Of a stretch of DNA of 64,000 nucleotides, positions 27,174-35,593 are shown one piece after another. The translations under genes and the position numbers were made by a program. This DNA is from Bdellovibrionales bacterium (lineage in GTDB: Bacteria > Bdellovibrionota > Bdellovibrionia > Bdellovibrionales > Bdellovibrionaceae), in assembly GCA_005793345.1 (NCBI GenBank), contig SXSU01000092.1, positions 135,316 to 199,315 on the forward strand. The letters are read 5' to 3'. The notes under the pieces are model-generated. The model searched no databases. It was not told where the DNA came from and saw only the letters and a program-made list of their open reading frames with translations. Numbering within the stretch: position 1 is the stretch's first letter; the number at the start of each line of letters is the position of its first letter.

Positions 27174-28268
27174 ATGAAAAAAAATATTATCCTTCCAATT
27201 TCTTACTCTGAAGTTTTAAATGAAATTAAAAAACAAGCAAGAATTTCTCAAATTTCTGCTGTCAAAAAGGTAAATCAAGAACTTATTCTCCTTTATTGGA
27301 ATATTGGCAAAATTCTAGATCAAAAAATTAAATCAGAAAAATGGGGTTCAGCAATAATTGATTCCTTAGTATTAGACCTACAAAAAGAATTTACAGGCTC
27401 GTTGGGCTTTTCTCGAACAAACCTTTATCAGATGATAAAATTCTATCAGACTTACCCTCTGATTCAAATTGTCCAGTCACTGGCTGGACAAATAAGCTGG
27501 ACTCATTTTAATATGTTACTTTCAAAGTGTAAAACTAATAAGGAAAGAGCATATTATGCCAACAAAATTATTGAAAATGGTTGGTCTGTGAGAGTTCTGG
27601 AACACCAAATAGAAGCAAATACATTTCAGAGTTCTAAAAAAACTCAATCAAATTTTAAAAGCACGTTACCAAAAGTTGCAAATCGCGAACTATTAAATTC
27701 TATCAAAGACGAATATATCTTTGATTTTTTAGATTTAGAGGACTCACACTCAGAGAGACAATTGGAATTGGGGTTACTCCAAAAAATAAATGCATTTTTA
27801 ATTGAAATGGGTGGGGTGTTTTCATTTATAGGAAGTCAGTATCGCCTAACAGTTGATGGTGATGATTTTTTTGTGGATATTTTATTATTTCATAGAAGAT
27901 TGCGTTGTATGGTTGCGATAGAATTAAAAATTGGTGAATTTAAACCTGAATATGCCGGTAAAATGCAATTTTATTTGACTGCCCTAAATGAAACCTCTCA
28001 ACAACCAGGTGAAAACCCATCAATTGGAATTATTCTTTGTAAATCGAAAAAGAAAACCATCGTCGAGTACGCTCTCAAAGAAGCAAAGCAACCTATAGCA
28101 GTTGCCACATATAGAGTAACAACAAAACTTCCATCGGATTTAAAAAATGAGTTACCAACTCCAAAACAAATTGAAACACTTTTCAAAATTACTGATGCTA
28201 GCCCAATTGTCCAGGCACCGCCTGGACAATTAAGGAAAAAGAAAGCAAAGCGAGTTAATAAAAAATAA
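27174..28268 (+). CDS. DUF1016 (YhcG) PDDEXK nuclease-like protein
   Basis: A 364-residue protein from ATG 27174 (AGG 8 bases upstream; a GTG at 27165 is less likely). The N-terminal helical DUF1016_N domain contains VNQELILLYWNIGKILDQK, LGFSRTNLYQMIKFY and AGQISWTHFNMLL. The C-terminal nuclease-like domain contains FVDILLFHRRLRCMVAIELK with the D...ExK arrangement of PD-(D/E)XK enzymes, then GKMQFYLTALNE and PSIGIILCKSK. The family is common on mobile and defence islands, but its biological role is not established. Two GTCCAG-type palindromes lie inside the gene. The location between two recombination modules fits an accessory gene. Confidence 0.9.
   Translation: MKKNIILPISYSEVLNEIKKQARISQISAVKKVNQELILLYWNIGKILDQKIKSEKWGSAIIDSLVLDLQKEFTGSLGFSRTNLYQMIKFYQTYPLIQIVQSLAGQISWTHFNMLLSKCKTNKERAYYANKIIENGWSVRVLEHQIEANTFQSSKKTQSNFKSTLPKVANRELLNSIKDEYIFDFLDLEDSHSERQLELGLLQKINAFLIEMGGVFSFIGSQYRLTVDGDDFFVDILLFHRRLRCMVAIELKIGEFKPEYAGKMQFYLTALNETSQQPGENPSIGIILCKSKKKTIVEYALKEAKQPIAVATYRVTTKLPSDLKNELPTPKQIETLFKITDASPIVQAPPGQLRKKKAKRVNKK
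27469..27491. repeat. Inverted repeat inside DUF1016 gene, copy 1
   Basis: TTGTCCAG (27469-27476) and CTGGACAA (27484-27491) flank a 7-nt spacer. The coding frame passes through it as IVQSLAGQIS. A related, perfect palindrome lies at the 3' end of the same gene. Confidence 0.8.
28205..28231. repeat. Inverted repeat inside DUF1016 gene, copy 2
   Basis: AATTGTCCAGGC (28205-28216) and its exact complement GCCTGGACAATT (28220-28231) enclose a 3-nt loop. It is 37 bases before the stop codon and shares the TTGTCCAG core with the upstream copy. Confidence 0.85.
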
Positions 28269-28633
28269 AATAGTTTGAATCTCCAATTTATTTCAATAAA
28301 ATTGGTGTATCGTTGAGTCAGCTATACTATCCAATTCTCTCTCTAGAATTGCTTCAAAAACATGTTACACCATTTTGAAGCACCCTTAAAATTTGGCAAA
28401 ACCCACTGACTTACTTGTCACTGTTTCATTTTTGATAAAATTGACGATTGACTCTCTTAAAAAAGATTTTTTAAAATTAAAGGACTTCATTGTCACTTGA
28501 ACACCAACGATAAAATGGCCCAACCTATTTAGGATGGACCAAGACACGAATTCTAGTGTTTTTAACACAATAATTTTTTTCTCATTTTGAAACATGGCAT
28601 TTGATATGCACTCGAAATTTGTAGGAGGTATGA
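28269..28633. other. Non-coding gap without recognisable gene
   Basis: No convincing gene. A minus-strand frame of 69 codons (28386-28595) has no ribosome site and no recognisable product. A hairpin GCTTCAAAA/TTTTGAAGC lies at 28351-28381 without a T tract. It may include promoter sequence for the next gene. Confidence 0.5.
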
Positions 28634-29011
28634 ATGGCTTTTCTTAAAAAGATATTTTATTTATTAATTTCTTTTCAAAGTATAGGTGCAAATGCTGAAT
28701 ATAGTGCTTTTTGCGTGAAATTCACTGGAGAAAGATTTGTTAATATAAACACGTTTTTAAAAGATGATACATATTTTAGGATATCAGACGATGAAAAAAT
28801 ATTTATAGTTAAATCAGAAAGTCAAAGTGGACTTCAATCGTTATGTACAAATGGTAGTCGACTGGTTACCAGTTTTACAGAACATGAGGTATCAGAACAA
28901 ATTACACCGAATCAATATGTACATGCAGGTAAATATTTGAAAAATCCCATAATGTTTCAGTTTCAAAAAGAATATAAAGTAATAACAGATTATAATAGAA
29001 CTGCTCGCTAA
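28634..29011 (+). CDS. Small secreted protein of unknown function
   Basis: Not recognised. The 125-residue product has a signal peptide (IFYLLISFQSIGANA, cleavage near residue 21) and two cysteines (CVKF and CTNG) in the mature part, possibly one disulfide. The strong GGAGG ribosome site 6-7 bases before the ATG supports expression. It sits between the DUF1016 gene and the IS1634-family element, in the accessory part of the window. Confidence 0.6.
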   Translation: MAFLKKIFYLLISFQSIGANAEYSAFCVKFTGERFVNINTFLKDDTYFRISDDEKIFIVKSESQSGLQSLCTNGSRLVTSFTEHEVSEQITPNQYVHAGKYLKNPIMFQFQKEYKVITDYNRTAR

Positions 29012-29168
29012 ATTAATGCTGACGACCTGGTTTATTTTGGTGTAGATTTTTTTTGGATAAAAATATTTAGGCGTATTTCGGGCACTTTAGTAAAGCAATA
29101 GCATGATAATTTGGATTTACTAATTTTTGATTTAACTTTCAGATTAGCATTTAAAGTGCACGTAGGCG

Positions 29169-31043
29169 CTCCTGACTTCGTCGATTTTAAAAAGGACATA
29201 AGTAAATTCAATTAGTTAGAAAAAGTTCAGTTCCCTACGTTACAAAAAATATGGCTTTTCTGGGCTCTTAATTCCTAGAGCTTCGAAAAGAGATTTTTGT
29301 ATCGGATTTAATTTTGATGGTACTACAAATCTTTTTTTACTTTCAGGATCATACATTACGCTTCTTTGAACTCTATTTAATTGATACCTTATTTTATCAA
29401 CACTAATTTTAATTCCAGCATCATTTAATTTATTTCGTATTTGAACTATCACACTATAAGCAAGATAGCAGATTGCAATGTGTGCTTCTATTCTTGATTT
29501 TTTCCAATGAAATATAGGTCGCATTTTTAAATCTGTTTTATTGATTCGAAAGGCTTCCTCTATTTGCCATAAATCTTTATATCTCATTAATAATTCTTCA
29601 GCAGTATGGTCATGGGTATTTGTTATTATTCCGTGTAGTCCATCCCATCGACTGTCTTCATTAATTTTTGTATTATTTATTGTTGCAATTAATTTACTGT
29701 CCGCAATTTTTAAATATTTTTTTGTTCCCTGATTTTTAACTAACTTTTTTATTTCAATTTGATTGTTTTCATCCAATTGTTTTTTAAGTCGATTAACAAG
29801 TCGCTCTCTATCTGATAAGTCTTTTTTTGCTCTATCGGGTGAGTAGTTTACTATAAGCCTACGCCCTTCAATATTCTTTTCCATTACGGTAAATTCTTTT
29901 TTGTTAACATTATCAGAAAAACTTAAAATTTCTTTTTTTATATCTGAAGACATAGATTTTAATTTTGCAGCTACAACATAATTTACCTCAATTGAGTCCA
30001 TTAAATCCAAATTGGACTTATTAAACATAGCTCTATCTGCAACTAAAAATACTTTTCGTAAATTAAACTTTTCTTTATGATTTTTAACAGCATCAATTAG
30101 AGTTTTTCCCTCATAAGTATTTCCTGGATATAACTCATATCCTACAGGAATGCCTCCTTGGGCTGTTTGTAAAGCCAATACAACTTGCGTCTCCTTGAAT
30201 CTACAATTTTTACTAAATCCAAATCTTCTTAATTCATCCTCTTCAAAACTTTCAAAATGAAGTGTAGTTACGTCAAAAAAAGTAACATCGATTTGATTCT
30301 CAAGAAGTGTTAATGAATTTTCTAAAACTAATTGTTTAATCCTATCTTTATTTTCAAATACTTTATCCATCATTCGATAGAGCCGACTCACTGAGATGTC
30401 GATACCAAAGTAATCGACCAATTGTTCAGATGTCTTTAACTTACTGGTTGGGTTAATAATTCGAGAAAGTACACATTGTTTTAGAATACTATTCCACTCA
30501 TCTTGTTTATAATCTGTCTCTAATAAATTATGAAAATTCATTTGCTTATAGGTTTGACCAAATATTTCCTGAGAACCACTAACAAGGAGTACTTCCACTT
30601 GGAGTGTGGCTGGATTAACCTTAAACTCAGAAGGAGTTTCGGGACGTGGTTTTACTTCATAAAATTCTAAAGGGTCAAATATTGGGAGTAGTCTATTTTG
30701 ACTTTCTTTTATCTCTGCAATCATTGCTGTAGCTGATTTTAAAATAATTGATAGTTCTTTTTCATTGGTTGCAGTACCTAAACTACGAATTGTTTTATGT
30801 GTGGGCTTTCCGTTCTTACGAACTGACTCCACAATTAAAATAGATACTCTACCATTTGATTTTTTAACTTGTTTTACAAACATGCGCCTTATTAAATTTA
30901 AAAATTACAAAAAGGCAAAATAAATCAAAAAAATGGCAGTTCCCTACAAGAAAAGTTCAGAAAATTAGGACTTAAAATGAAATTAAATTAAGAATTAGAT
31001 GTTTTTTAAAAAAATCAGAATTATAAAACGACGAAGTCAGGAG
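29169..31043 (-). mobile_element. IS1634-family insertion sequence with 15-bp terminal inverted repeats
   Basis: CTCCTGACTTCGTCG at 29169-29183 matches the exact complement at 31029-31043, flanking the single transposase gene by 56 and 145 bases; both arms continue into T/A-rich, partly matching sequence. The resulting 1875-bp length is normal for IS1634-like elements. A direct repeat, CAGTTCCCTAC, lies inside both ends (29229-29239 and 30937-30947), next to GTTCAG. No clear target duplication is seen. The right end stops 2 bp from the CCA end of tRNA-Arg. Confidence 0.75.
29240..30883 (-). CDS. IS1634-family (IS4-group) DDE transposase
   Basis: A full-length 547-residue transposase. The order of features is that of IS1634: an N-terminal region with GRVSILIVESVRKNGKPTHK, a helical DNA-binding segment, then the RNase H fold with D204 (FFDVTT), D283 (FLVADRAM) and a Y...E region (YKDLWQIEEAFRINKTDL, catalytic Glu at 442 or 443). 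The large insertion between the second Asp and Glu, typical of IS4-like enzymes, is present. No frameshift or stop interrupts it, so the element could be active. It catalyses cut-and-paste movement of its own element. Confidence 0.95.
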   Translation of the reverse strand: MFVKQVKKSNGRVSILIVESVRKNGKPTHKTIRSLGTATNEKELSIILKSATAMIAEIKESQNRLLPIFDPLEFYEVKPRPETPSEFKVNPATLQVEVLLVSGSQEIFGQTYKQMNFHNLLETDYKQDEWNSILKQCVLSRIINPTSKLKTSEQLVDYFGIDISVSRLYRMMDKVFENKDRIKQLVLENSLTLLENQIDVTFFDVTTLHFESFEEDELRRFGFSKNCRFKETQVVLALQTAQGGIPVGYELYPGNTYEGKTLIDAVKNHKEKFNLRKVFLVADRAMFNKSNLDLMDSIEVNYVVAAKLKSMSSDIKKEILSFSDNVNKKEFTVMEKNIEGRRLIVNYSPDRAKKDLSDRERLVNRLKKQLDENNQIEIKKLVKNQGTKKYLKIADSKLIATINNTKINEDSRWDGLHGIITNTHDHTAEELLMRYKDLWQIEEAFRINKTDLKMRPIFHWKKSRIEAHIAICYLAYSVIVQIRNKLNDAGIKISVDKIRYQLNRVQRSVMYDPESKKRFVVPSKLNPIQKSLFEALGIKSPEKPYFL

Positions 31044-31045
31044 AA

Positions 31046-31122
31046 TGGTGGCCACGGCAAGGATTGAACTTGCGACCCCCAGTTTAGGAAACTAGTGCTC
31101 TATCCAACTGAGCTACGTGACC
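31046..31122 (-). tRNA. tRNA-Arg(CCU)
   Basis: On the minus strand a complete cloverleaf: acceptor GGTCACG/CGTGGCC, D-arm GCTC/GAGC, anticodon stem CTAGT/ACTGG with loop TTCCTAA (anticodon CCT, reading AGG), T-arm GCAAG/CTTGC with TTCAATC, discriminator A and an encoded CCA (31046-31048). Being AT-rich, this genome should use AGA/AGG arginine codons often. The IS1634 element abuts its 3' end. Confidence 0.95.
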
Positions 31123-31207
31123 GATTAATAGATATCTGAAATATATGAGTGTATTTCTAATTGGTCAATTTACAGTTGTATTATTGATTTGTACCGTCGT
31201 AAGTTAG

Positions 31208-31351
31208 TTATTATGAAAAAATAAAGGTAAGTTTGGGTTTTCATAATAAGGGGAGATTGAAAATCGCCCCCAACAATCAAAAAAATAACTGCGAATGATT
31301 TTGTCTCGCATATAATTGCGAAGCAAACAGACTTAATCATGAGCTTTTATT
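31208..31351 (+). repeat. Composite palindromic repeat, full but diverged copy
   Basis: HP1 31208-31249 (TTATTATGAAA...TTTTCATAATAA), HP2 31250-31270 (GGGGAGATT/AATCGCCCC) and HP3 31284-31351. HP3 keeps the GAA loop and the T-T mismatch, but its upper arm is altered (GTCTCGCATATAATTGC). It lies in the 330-base divergent gap between tRNA-Arg and the lipoprotein gene; nothing else was seen there. Confidence 0.85.
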
Positions 31352-31453
31352 ATATTAAAACTGTTCATAGCAATTGAAAATTGGTAAAAGTAGATTTTCA
31401 CACTCCAAAAAATCTTGCTTTAATAAAATTAAATAACTACTTTAGATTTAAAT

Positions 31454-31849
31454 ATGATTAAAATGATAAATTCTTTTATTATAGGATATTTTTTATTAAA
31501 TAGTGCATGCACTAGTAAGCAAGTGTATAATACCGAAAATCAAGGAATTGAAGGCATATCTAAAGAATCCGTAAGATTAGCAATCAAAAATAATTCATCA
31601 AATATTTCAAAATGCTACGAAGATGCATTGAAGAATGACAACAGTTTAAAAGGTCAAATTACTTTTAGTTTTCAGATATCAAGTTCAGGACAAGTTATAT
31701 CTATACAGGAGACTAATACAGATATTAATAATATTAGATTTAAAAGTTGTGTTTCAACTGTGATTCAAAAAATAAAATTTCCAAATGCTGAAAATGGCAA
31801 TATAACAAATGCCATTTATCCCTTCAGATTTGAAAAATCACTTAAATAG
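31454..31849 (+). CDS. AgmX/PglI C-terminal domain lipoprotein
   Basis: A 131-residue putative lipoprotein: the signal sequence ends in LLNSAC, a lipobox with the acylated Cys at residue 19. The mature part matches the TonB-like AgmX/PglI C-terminal domain found in Deltaproteobacteria and relatives: AIKNNSSNISKCYEDALKND, then GQITFSFQISSSGQVISIQE, FKSCVSTVIQKIKFP and a final YPFRFEKS strand, with the two conserved cysteines. In myxobacteria such proteins take part in gliding or export complexes. Here it stands alone between a tRNA and the ABC transporter operon. Confidence 0.8.
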   Translation: MIKMINSFIIGYFLLNSACTSKQVYNTENQGIEGISKESVRLAIKNNSSNISKCYEDALKNDNSLKGQITFSFQISSSGQVISIQETNTDINNIRFKSCVSTVIQKIKFPNAENGNITNAIYPFRFEKSLK

Positions 31850-31919
31850 TTTTAATATTTAGAATAAAAAATGTTTTTAATTTTATGAAATTAGAAATAT
31901 AAACATTTATTATAATTGT

Positions 31920-33254
31920 TCAACTGTGCAATAATAATTTGATGATGTTTTCTTTTGAAGGTTTTCGAATGGCAACAAAAGCTGCAGTTGTTGCAATTAA
32001 AACAATAATTGCAATTGTTTGTATATAAATAAAAAATTCAGTATTTATTCGCAATGGCTTTTTAAAAGAAAATAAACCAGAATCGTATGTAATACTTGAA
32101 AAATTTATTGCACTTGAAAAGATGTAAGAAATTACTATTCCGATTACACAACCTAATAAAGCTAAAACTAAGGCTTCACAGACATAAAGCTTTCTTATAA
32201 ATTTGGGATTAAATCCAAGACTTCGAAACATTCCAACTTCTTTAGTGCGTTCTTTAATTAACTTAATAAAAGTATTAAATACTGACATGCCGACTACAAA
32301 AAGTACAATTAACATTACAAAGTTTCTAAATACAGTTAATAGAGATTTTGTATTGGTATAAAACTCACCCAACGGATGATCTTCCCACTTTTGTGATAAG
32401 ACATGAGATAAATTATTTTTAAAATATTCATTTAGTTGTTTATTAAACTGCGCAATTAATTCTTTAGATTTTAAAGTTACAACTATATAACTTATTTTAT
32501 CTGTATCAAATAATTTTTGAGCCACTGAAAGTGGTAATGAAATAAATCTTTCATCATATTCTTTATAACCCAGATCATATGAACCTATTGCATTAATATC
32601 CAAAGCATTAACTTGAGATTTTTCAGTCATGCCTAATACTTGAAAATTCTGTTCACGACAATTTAAAGGGCGGTCGACACTTGATTGTTCCAATTGAATA
32701 AAATAATCATCAAGTAATGGCATTGGATCAGGAAGACAATTCAATTTTTGAGCAAGTCTAAGGCCAATTACCATAACTTCACTTTCTTCATCAGTTTTTG
32801 AAAGAGGTCTGCCAAAATAAGTATTTTTCTCCCATTTTTTTGTGCGTATAGCAGCTCCTTCATTAGGATCATAAGCTAGACCTCTATAGATATTAGAACT
32901 TTCATTAGTATCAATGCTTCCAGATATTCTTAAAAAACGTGCTTTGGCTTCTATTATATCATTATTGTGATTTAAAAAATCAAAAATAGTTTTTTGATCT
33001 TGAGAGTTTAAAGAATACTCCCATACATCTGCACGTCCAAGTACTGATGAAGCGCCCTCTTTTTCAATAATAAGATGACCTTTCATTCCTAATTTGGAAT
33101 CAAGCTCATAATAAAATTCAAATATTTCTGAAATGTATCCAGAAAATATAACAATTGCAATAAAACCAGAAATTATAGAAATCAGAGCTGATAAACTTTG
33201 CTTCCAATTTGCAAATACATTTCTAATGCTAATCTTTAAAATAAGTTTGAACAA
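31920..33254 (-). CDS. ABC transporter permease, FtsX/MacB type (second subunit)
   Basis: A 444-residue permease with an N-terminal membrane helix (about 20-40), a large periplasmic domain (about 45-270) and three C-terminal helices in the FtsX region (RNFVMLIVLFVVGMSVFNTF, then TKEVGMFRSLGF coupling helix, then two more). This is the LolC/LolE/MacB topology. The MacB-like group moves lipoproteins, peptides or toxins from the periplasmic side and does not transport across the inner membrane in the usual way. It is the last gene of a three-gene operon with another permease and an ATPase, with 12 bases between the permeases. Confidence 0.88.
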   Translation of the reverse strand: MFKLILKISIRNVFANWKQSLSALISIISGFIAIVIFSGYISEIFEFYYELDSKLGMKGHLIIEKEGASSVLGRADVWEYSLNSQDQKTIFDFLNHNNDIIEAKARFLRISGSIDTNESSNIYRGLAYDPNEGAAIRTKKWEKNTYFGRPLSKTDEESEVMVIGLRLAQKLNCLPDPMPLLDDYFIQLEQSSVDRPLNCREQNFQVLGMTEKSQVNALDINAIGSYDLGYKEYDERFISLPLSVAQKLFDTDKISYIVVTLKSKELIAQFNKQLNEYFKNNLSHVLSQKWEDHPLGEFYTNTKSLLTVFRNFVMLIVLFVVGMSVFNTFIKLIKERTKEVGMFRSLGFNPKFIRKLYVCEALVLALLGCVIGIVISYIFSSAINFSSITYDSGLFSFKKPLRINTEFFIYIQTIAIIVLIATTAAFVAIRKPSKENIIKLLLHS

Positions 33255-33266
33255 TTGTTACCTCTA

Positions 33267-34637
33267 TCAATCATTAATCAATAAATTTACAATATTTTTT
33301 CGCGTTTCTTTAAGAGTCAAAAAATAAGTTATTAGTAAAACAACAAAAATAATTATAAAACTTAATATTATTTCGAAACTTAAAGTTGGTTCAATTACTA
33401 ATTGAAGTTCTGTAGGAGCCCCTGCTGGTTTAAATAAAATGTGAGCTCTATTTATCTGATTTCCAATTATTTTTGCCCCCAGGCTACCTAAAACCAAACT
33501 GAAACAAGAAAGTAAAAAATTTTCTATCACAAATAAGCCTGCAATGGAGCTTCTTTTGTATCCAAGTGCACGTAAGGTACCAATTTCGAATGATCTTTCA
33601 ATTAAACAAATGGTCATTGAATTAATAACAGAAATTGTAATTACTGTTCCAATTACCACTAAGTAAAACAATAATATAAAACTCATAAATGATTTAATGC
33701 CAACATAAAATGGATTTACACGTGATTCGTCGTAAAATAAAACTTCTAAAGTTGGATATTTTTGTTCAAATTTCTTCTTAAAATCTTGCTTCCAAAATTT
33801 AAGATCAGAAATATTTTTTAAGAAAATATGGATAGAACTTACATTTTCAGACTGATATAATTCTTGAACTTTTTTAAGCGGGGCAACTATTCCAAGATCT
33901 TCATTGAAGGCTAAAGTTTCAAAATGCAAACCAACTACATTAGCTTCTAAAGCCCATGGATTCCCATCAAAACTTTTTACCATTAATTGAACACTAGGGT
34001 CTTCTTCAATTGATTTTTTATAATCTGGATTGTCACAATCAAGGGATACATTTTTTAAAGAATTTTCAACTCTTTCTTTATATAAAACCTTTTTATGCAT
34101 CAATTGAGATAGGTTCGCTGTTAATGTAATAGGAGCAGATTCATTTTTTAAATCAATATTTATATCTTCACCTCTAAATGTTTTTGCTAAATACGGACAA
34201 TGTTTTTTAAAATTTTCATTTTTATATATTTTTGTTTTTGACTCTGGATCGATGCCACGAATTAAAAATGGTTCTGATTTACATGAATTACTTATTAATC
34301 CTAACCCTCGAAATAATGGAACAATAAGATCAATTTGAGGCTCAAATTCTCTAATTTCACTTCTAATTAATTCTTGTTCAGCAGGAGATAAAGAATACTT
34401 TTTTGGTTTAGTTAATAAATTTTCGATTGCATTTTTTTTATAAAAACCAAAATGGCCTGTAAATTCACTATGAATAGTTGAATTCGTCAAATGCTCTGTT
34501 GTGCGATAAATATAACCTTCAAAAATACACAAACCCATAAAGCCGCCACCGATAGCGAGCCCTGTTACTAATGTTCGTCGAGGATTTCGCCACAAATTTA
34601 ACAGGGCAAATTTCCAATGGGTTTTAGAAAATAGCAC
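33267..34637 (-). CDS. ABC transporter permease, FtsX/MacB type (first subunit)
   Basis: A 456-residue paralogue of the following permease with the same four-helix plan: helix near residues 15-40, a long periplasmic domain, and the FtsX block (MTICLIERSFEIGTLRALGY coupling segment followed by two helices). Two different permeases with one ATPase suggest a LolCDE-like heteromeric complex, in which lipoproteins are extracted from the inner membrane. But MacB-type export of another substrate is equally compatible. Cysteines at about residues 121, 141, 200 in the periplasmic domain may form disulfides. Confidence 0.87.
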   Translation of the reverse strand: MLFSKTHWKFALLNLWRNPRRTLVTGLAIGGGFMGLCIFEGYIYRTTEHLTNSTIHSEFTGHFGFYKKNAIENLLTKPKKYSLSPAEQELIRSEIREFEPQIDLIVPLFRGLGLISNSCKSEPFLIRGIDPESKTKIYKNENFKKHCPYLAKTFRGEDINIDLKNESAPITLTANLSQLMHKKVLYKERVENSLKNVSLDCDNPDYKKSIEEDPSVQLMVKSFDGNPWALEANVVGLHFETLAFNEDLGIVAPLKKVQELYQSENVSSIHIFLKNISDLKFWKQDFKKKFEQKYPTLEVLFYDESRVNPFYVGIKSFMSFILLFYLVVIGTVITISVINSMTICLIERSFEIGTLRALGYKRSSIAGLFVIENFLLSCFSLVLGSLGAKIIGNQINRAHILFKPAGAPTELQLVIEPTLSFEIILSFIIIFVVLLITYFLTLKETRKNIVNLLIND

Positions 34638-34656
34638 TTCTCTACTCCTATTTATT

Positions 34657-35328
34657 TTAAATAATTTTACCGTCTTGAATTCTGATGTGACGATCCACTC
34701 TATTCATAAGTTTTTCATCGTGGGTACTAAATAAAAAAGTAACTTTTGTTTCTTGATTAATTTTTAAAAGCAAATCAATTATATGATGTGTGGTTTCTGA
34801 ATCTAAATTCGCTGTGGGTTCATCAGCTAATATTAACGAAGGTTTTGTGACCAAAGCTCTTGCTATAGCAATTCTTTGTCTTTGCCCACCTGATAATTTA
34901 TTAGGTGGATGATTTTTAAAATCCTGCATTTTTACACTTTCAAGTGCTGAAAGTATTCGGTCTGTTCGTTCTTTTTGTGACACTTGCTTTTGAATCAATA
35001 AAGGCAATTCTATATTTTCAAATACAGTTAACACTGGAACTAAGTGAAATGACTGAAAGATAAATCCAATTTTTTCATTTCGAAGTACACTGAGATCATC
35101 ATCATTCATTGAATTAACTTTAATATCATTAAAAAAATACTCTCCCTGGTCAACTTGCTCGATAGCACCTAAAATATGAAGCAAAGAGCTTTTACCAGAA
35201 CCAGAGGGGCCAATTAGTGATGCAAATTCACCTTTATTCAAGCTTAAATCTAAGCCTCTTAATGCATGAATTTGAGTTTCACCAAGCTGATATGTTTTTT
35301 TTATATTTTTTAAATCTATAAAGGCCAT
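34657..35328 (-). CDS. ABC transporter ATPase, LolD/MacB type
   Basis: A 223-residue ATPase from ATG 35328, which gives the usual MAFIDLKNIKKTYQLG start; the frame continues upstream to 35385 but no ribosome site favours either. Walker A GPSGSGKSS, Q-loop FIFQSFHLVP, signature LSGGQRQR, Walker B LILADEPT and H-loop STHDE are all intact, including the LAxLDS D-loop as LDSET. These features place it in the LolD/MacB/FtsE group that pairs with FtsX-like permeases, as encoded by the next two genes. Gaps of 12-20 bases indicate one operon. Confidence 0.93.
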   Translation of the reverse strand: MAFIDLKNIKKTYQLGETQIHALRGLDLSLNKGEFASLIGPSGSGKSSLLHILGAIEQVDQGEYFFNDIKVNSMNDDDLSVLRNEKIGFIFQSFHLVPVLTVFENIELPLLIQKQVSQKERTDRILSALESVKMQDFKNHPPNKLSGGQRQRIAIARALVTKPSLILADEPTANLDSETTHHIIDLLLKINQETKVTFLFSTHDEKLMNRVDRHIRIQDGKII

Positions 35329-35427
35329 ATTAATATAATCGTAAGGAGTATTTAACTTGGTCGTCAACATATAATTAAAATTCAACTTTTAAATATTTTT
35401 TTAAATAGCTGTATTTTTTAATATTCT

Positions 35428-35572
35428 AATAACTGCGTATGATTAAGTCTGATTGCTTCGCGATTGTATGCGAGACAAAATCATGCGCCGTTATTTTCTT
35501 GTTTATTCGGGGTGATTTTTGAATCACCCCTTATTATGAAAACCCAAACTTACGTTTGTGTTTTCATAATAA
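35428..35572 (-). repeat. Composite palindromic repeat, full copy, reverse orientation
   Basis: Read on the plus strand the order is HP3 (35428-35495), HP2 (GGGGTGATT/AATCACCCC, 35509-35530) and HP1 (35531-35572), so the element is inverted relative to the 14.6-kb copy. HP3 shows GATTGC TTC GCGATT, with one arm diverged to TGCGAGACA. It fills the gap between the ABC ATPase start and the glycosyltransferase stop. Confidence 0.9.
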
Positions 35573-35593
35573 CAATATTTTAAATACTAAAGT

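Noticed and set aside
28386-28595. Minus-strand frame of 69 codons in the gap after the DUF1016 gene
   Set aside because: No ribosome site and no recognisable domain; considered and treated as non-coding.
31046-31122. tRNA-Arg as the attachment site of a tyrosine integrase island
   Set aside because: No tyrosine integrase gene and no duplicated tRNA 3' end could be found in the window.
31920-35328. Naming the ABC operon lolCDE
   Set aside because: Topology and motifs fit LolCDE but equally MacB-type exporters; no decisive residue was seen.
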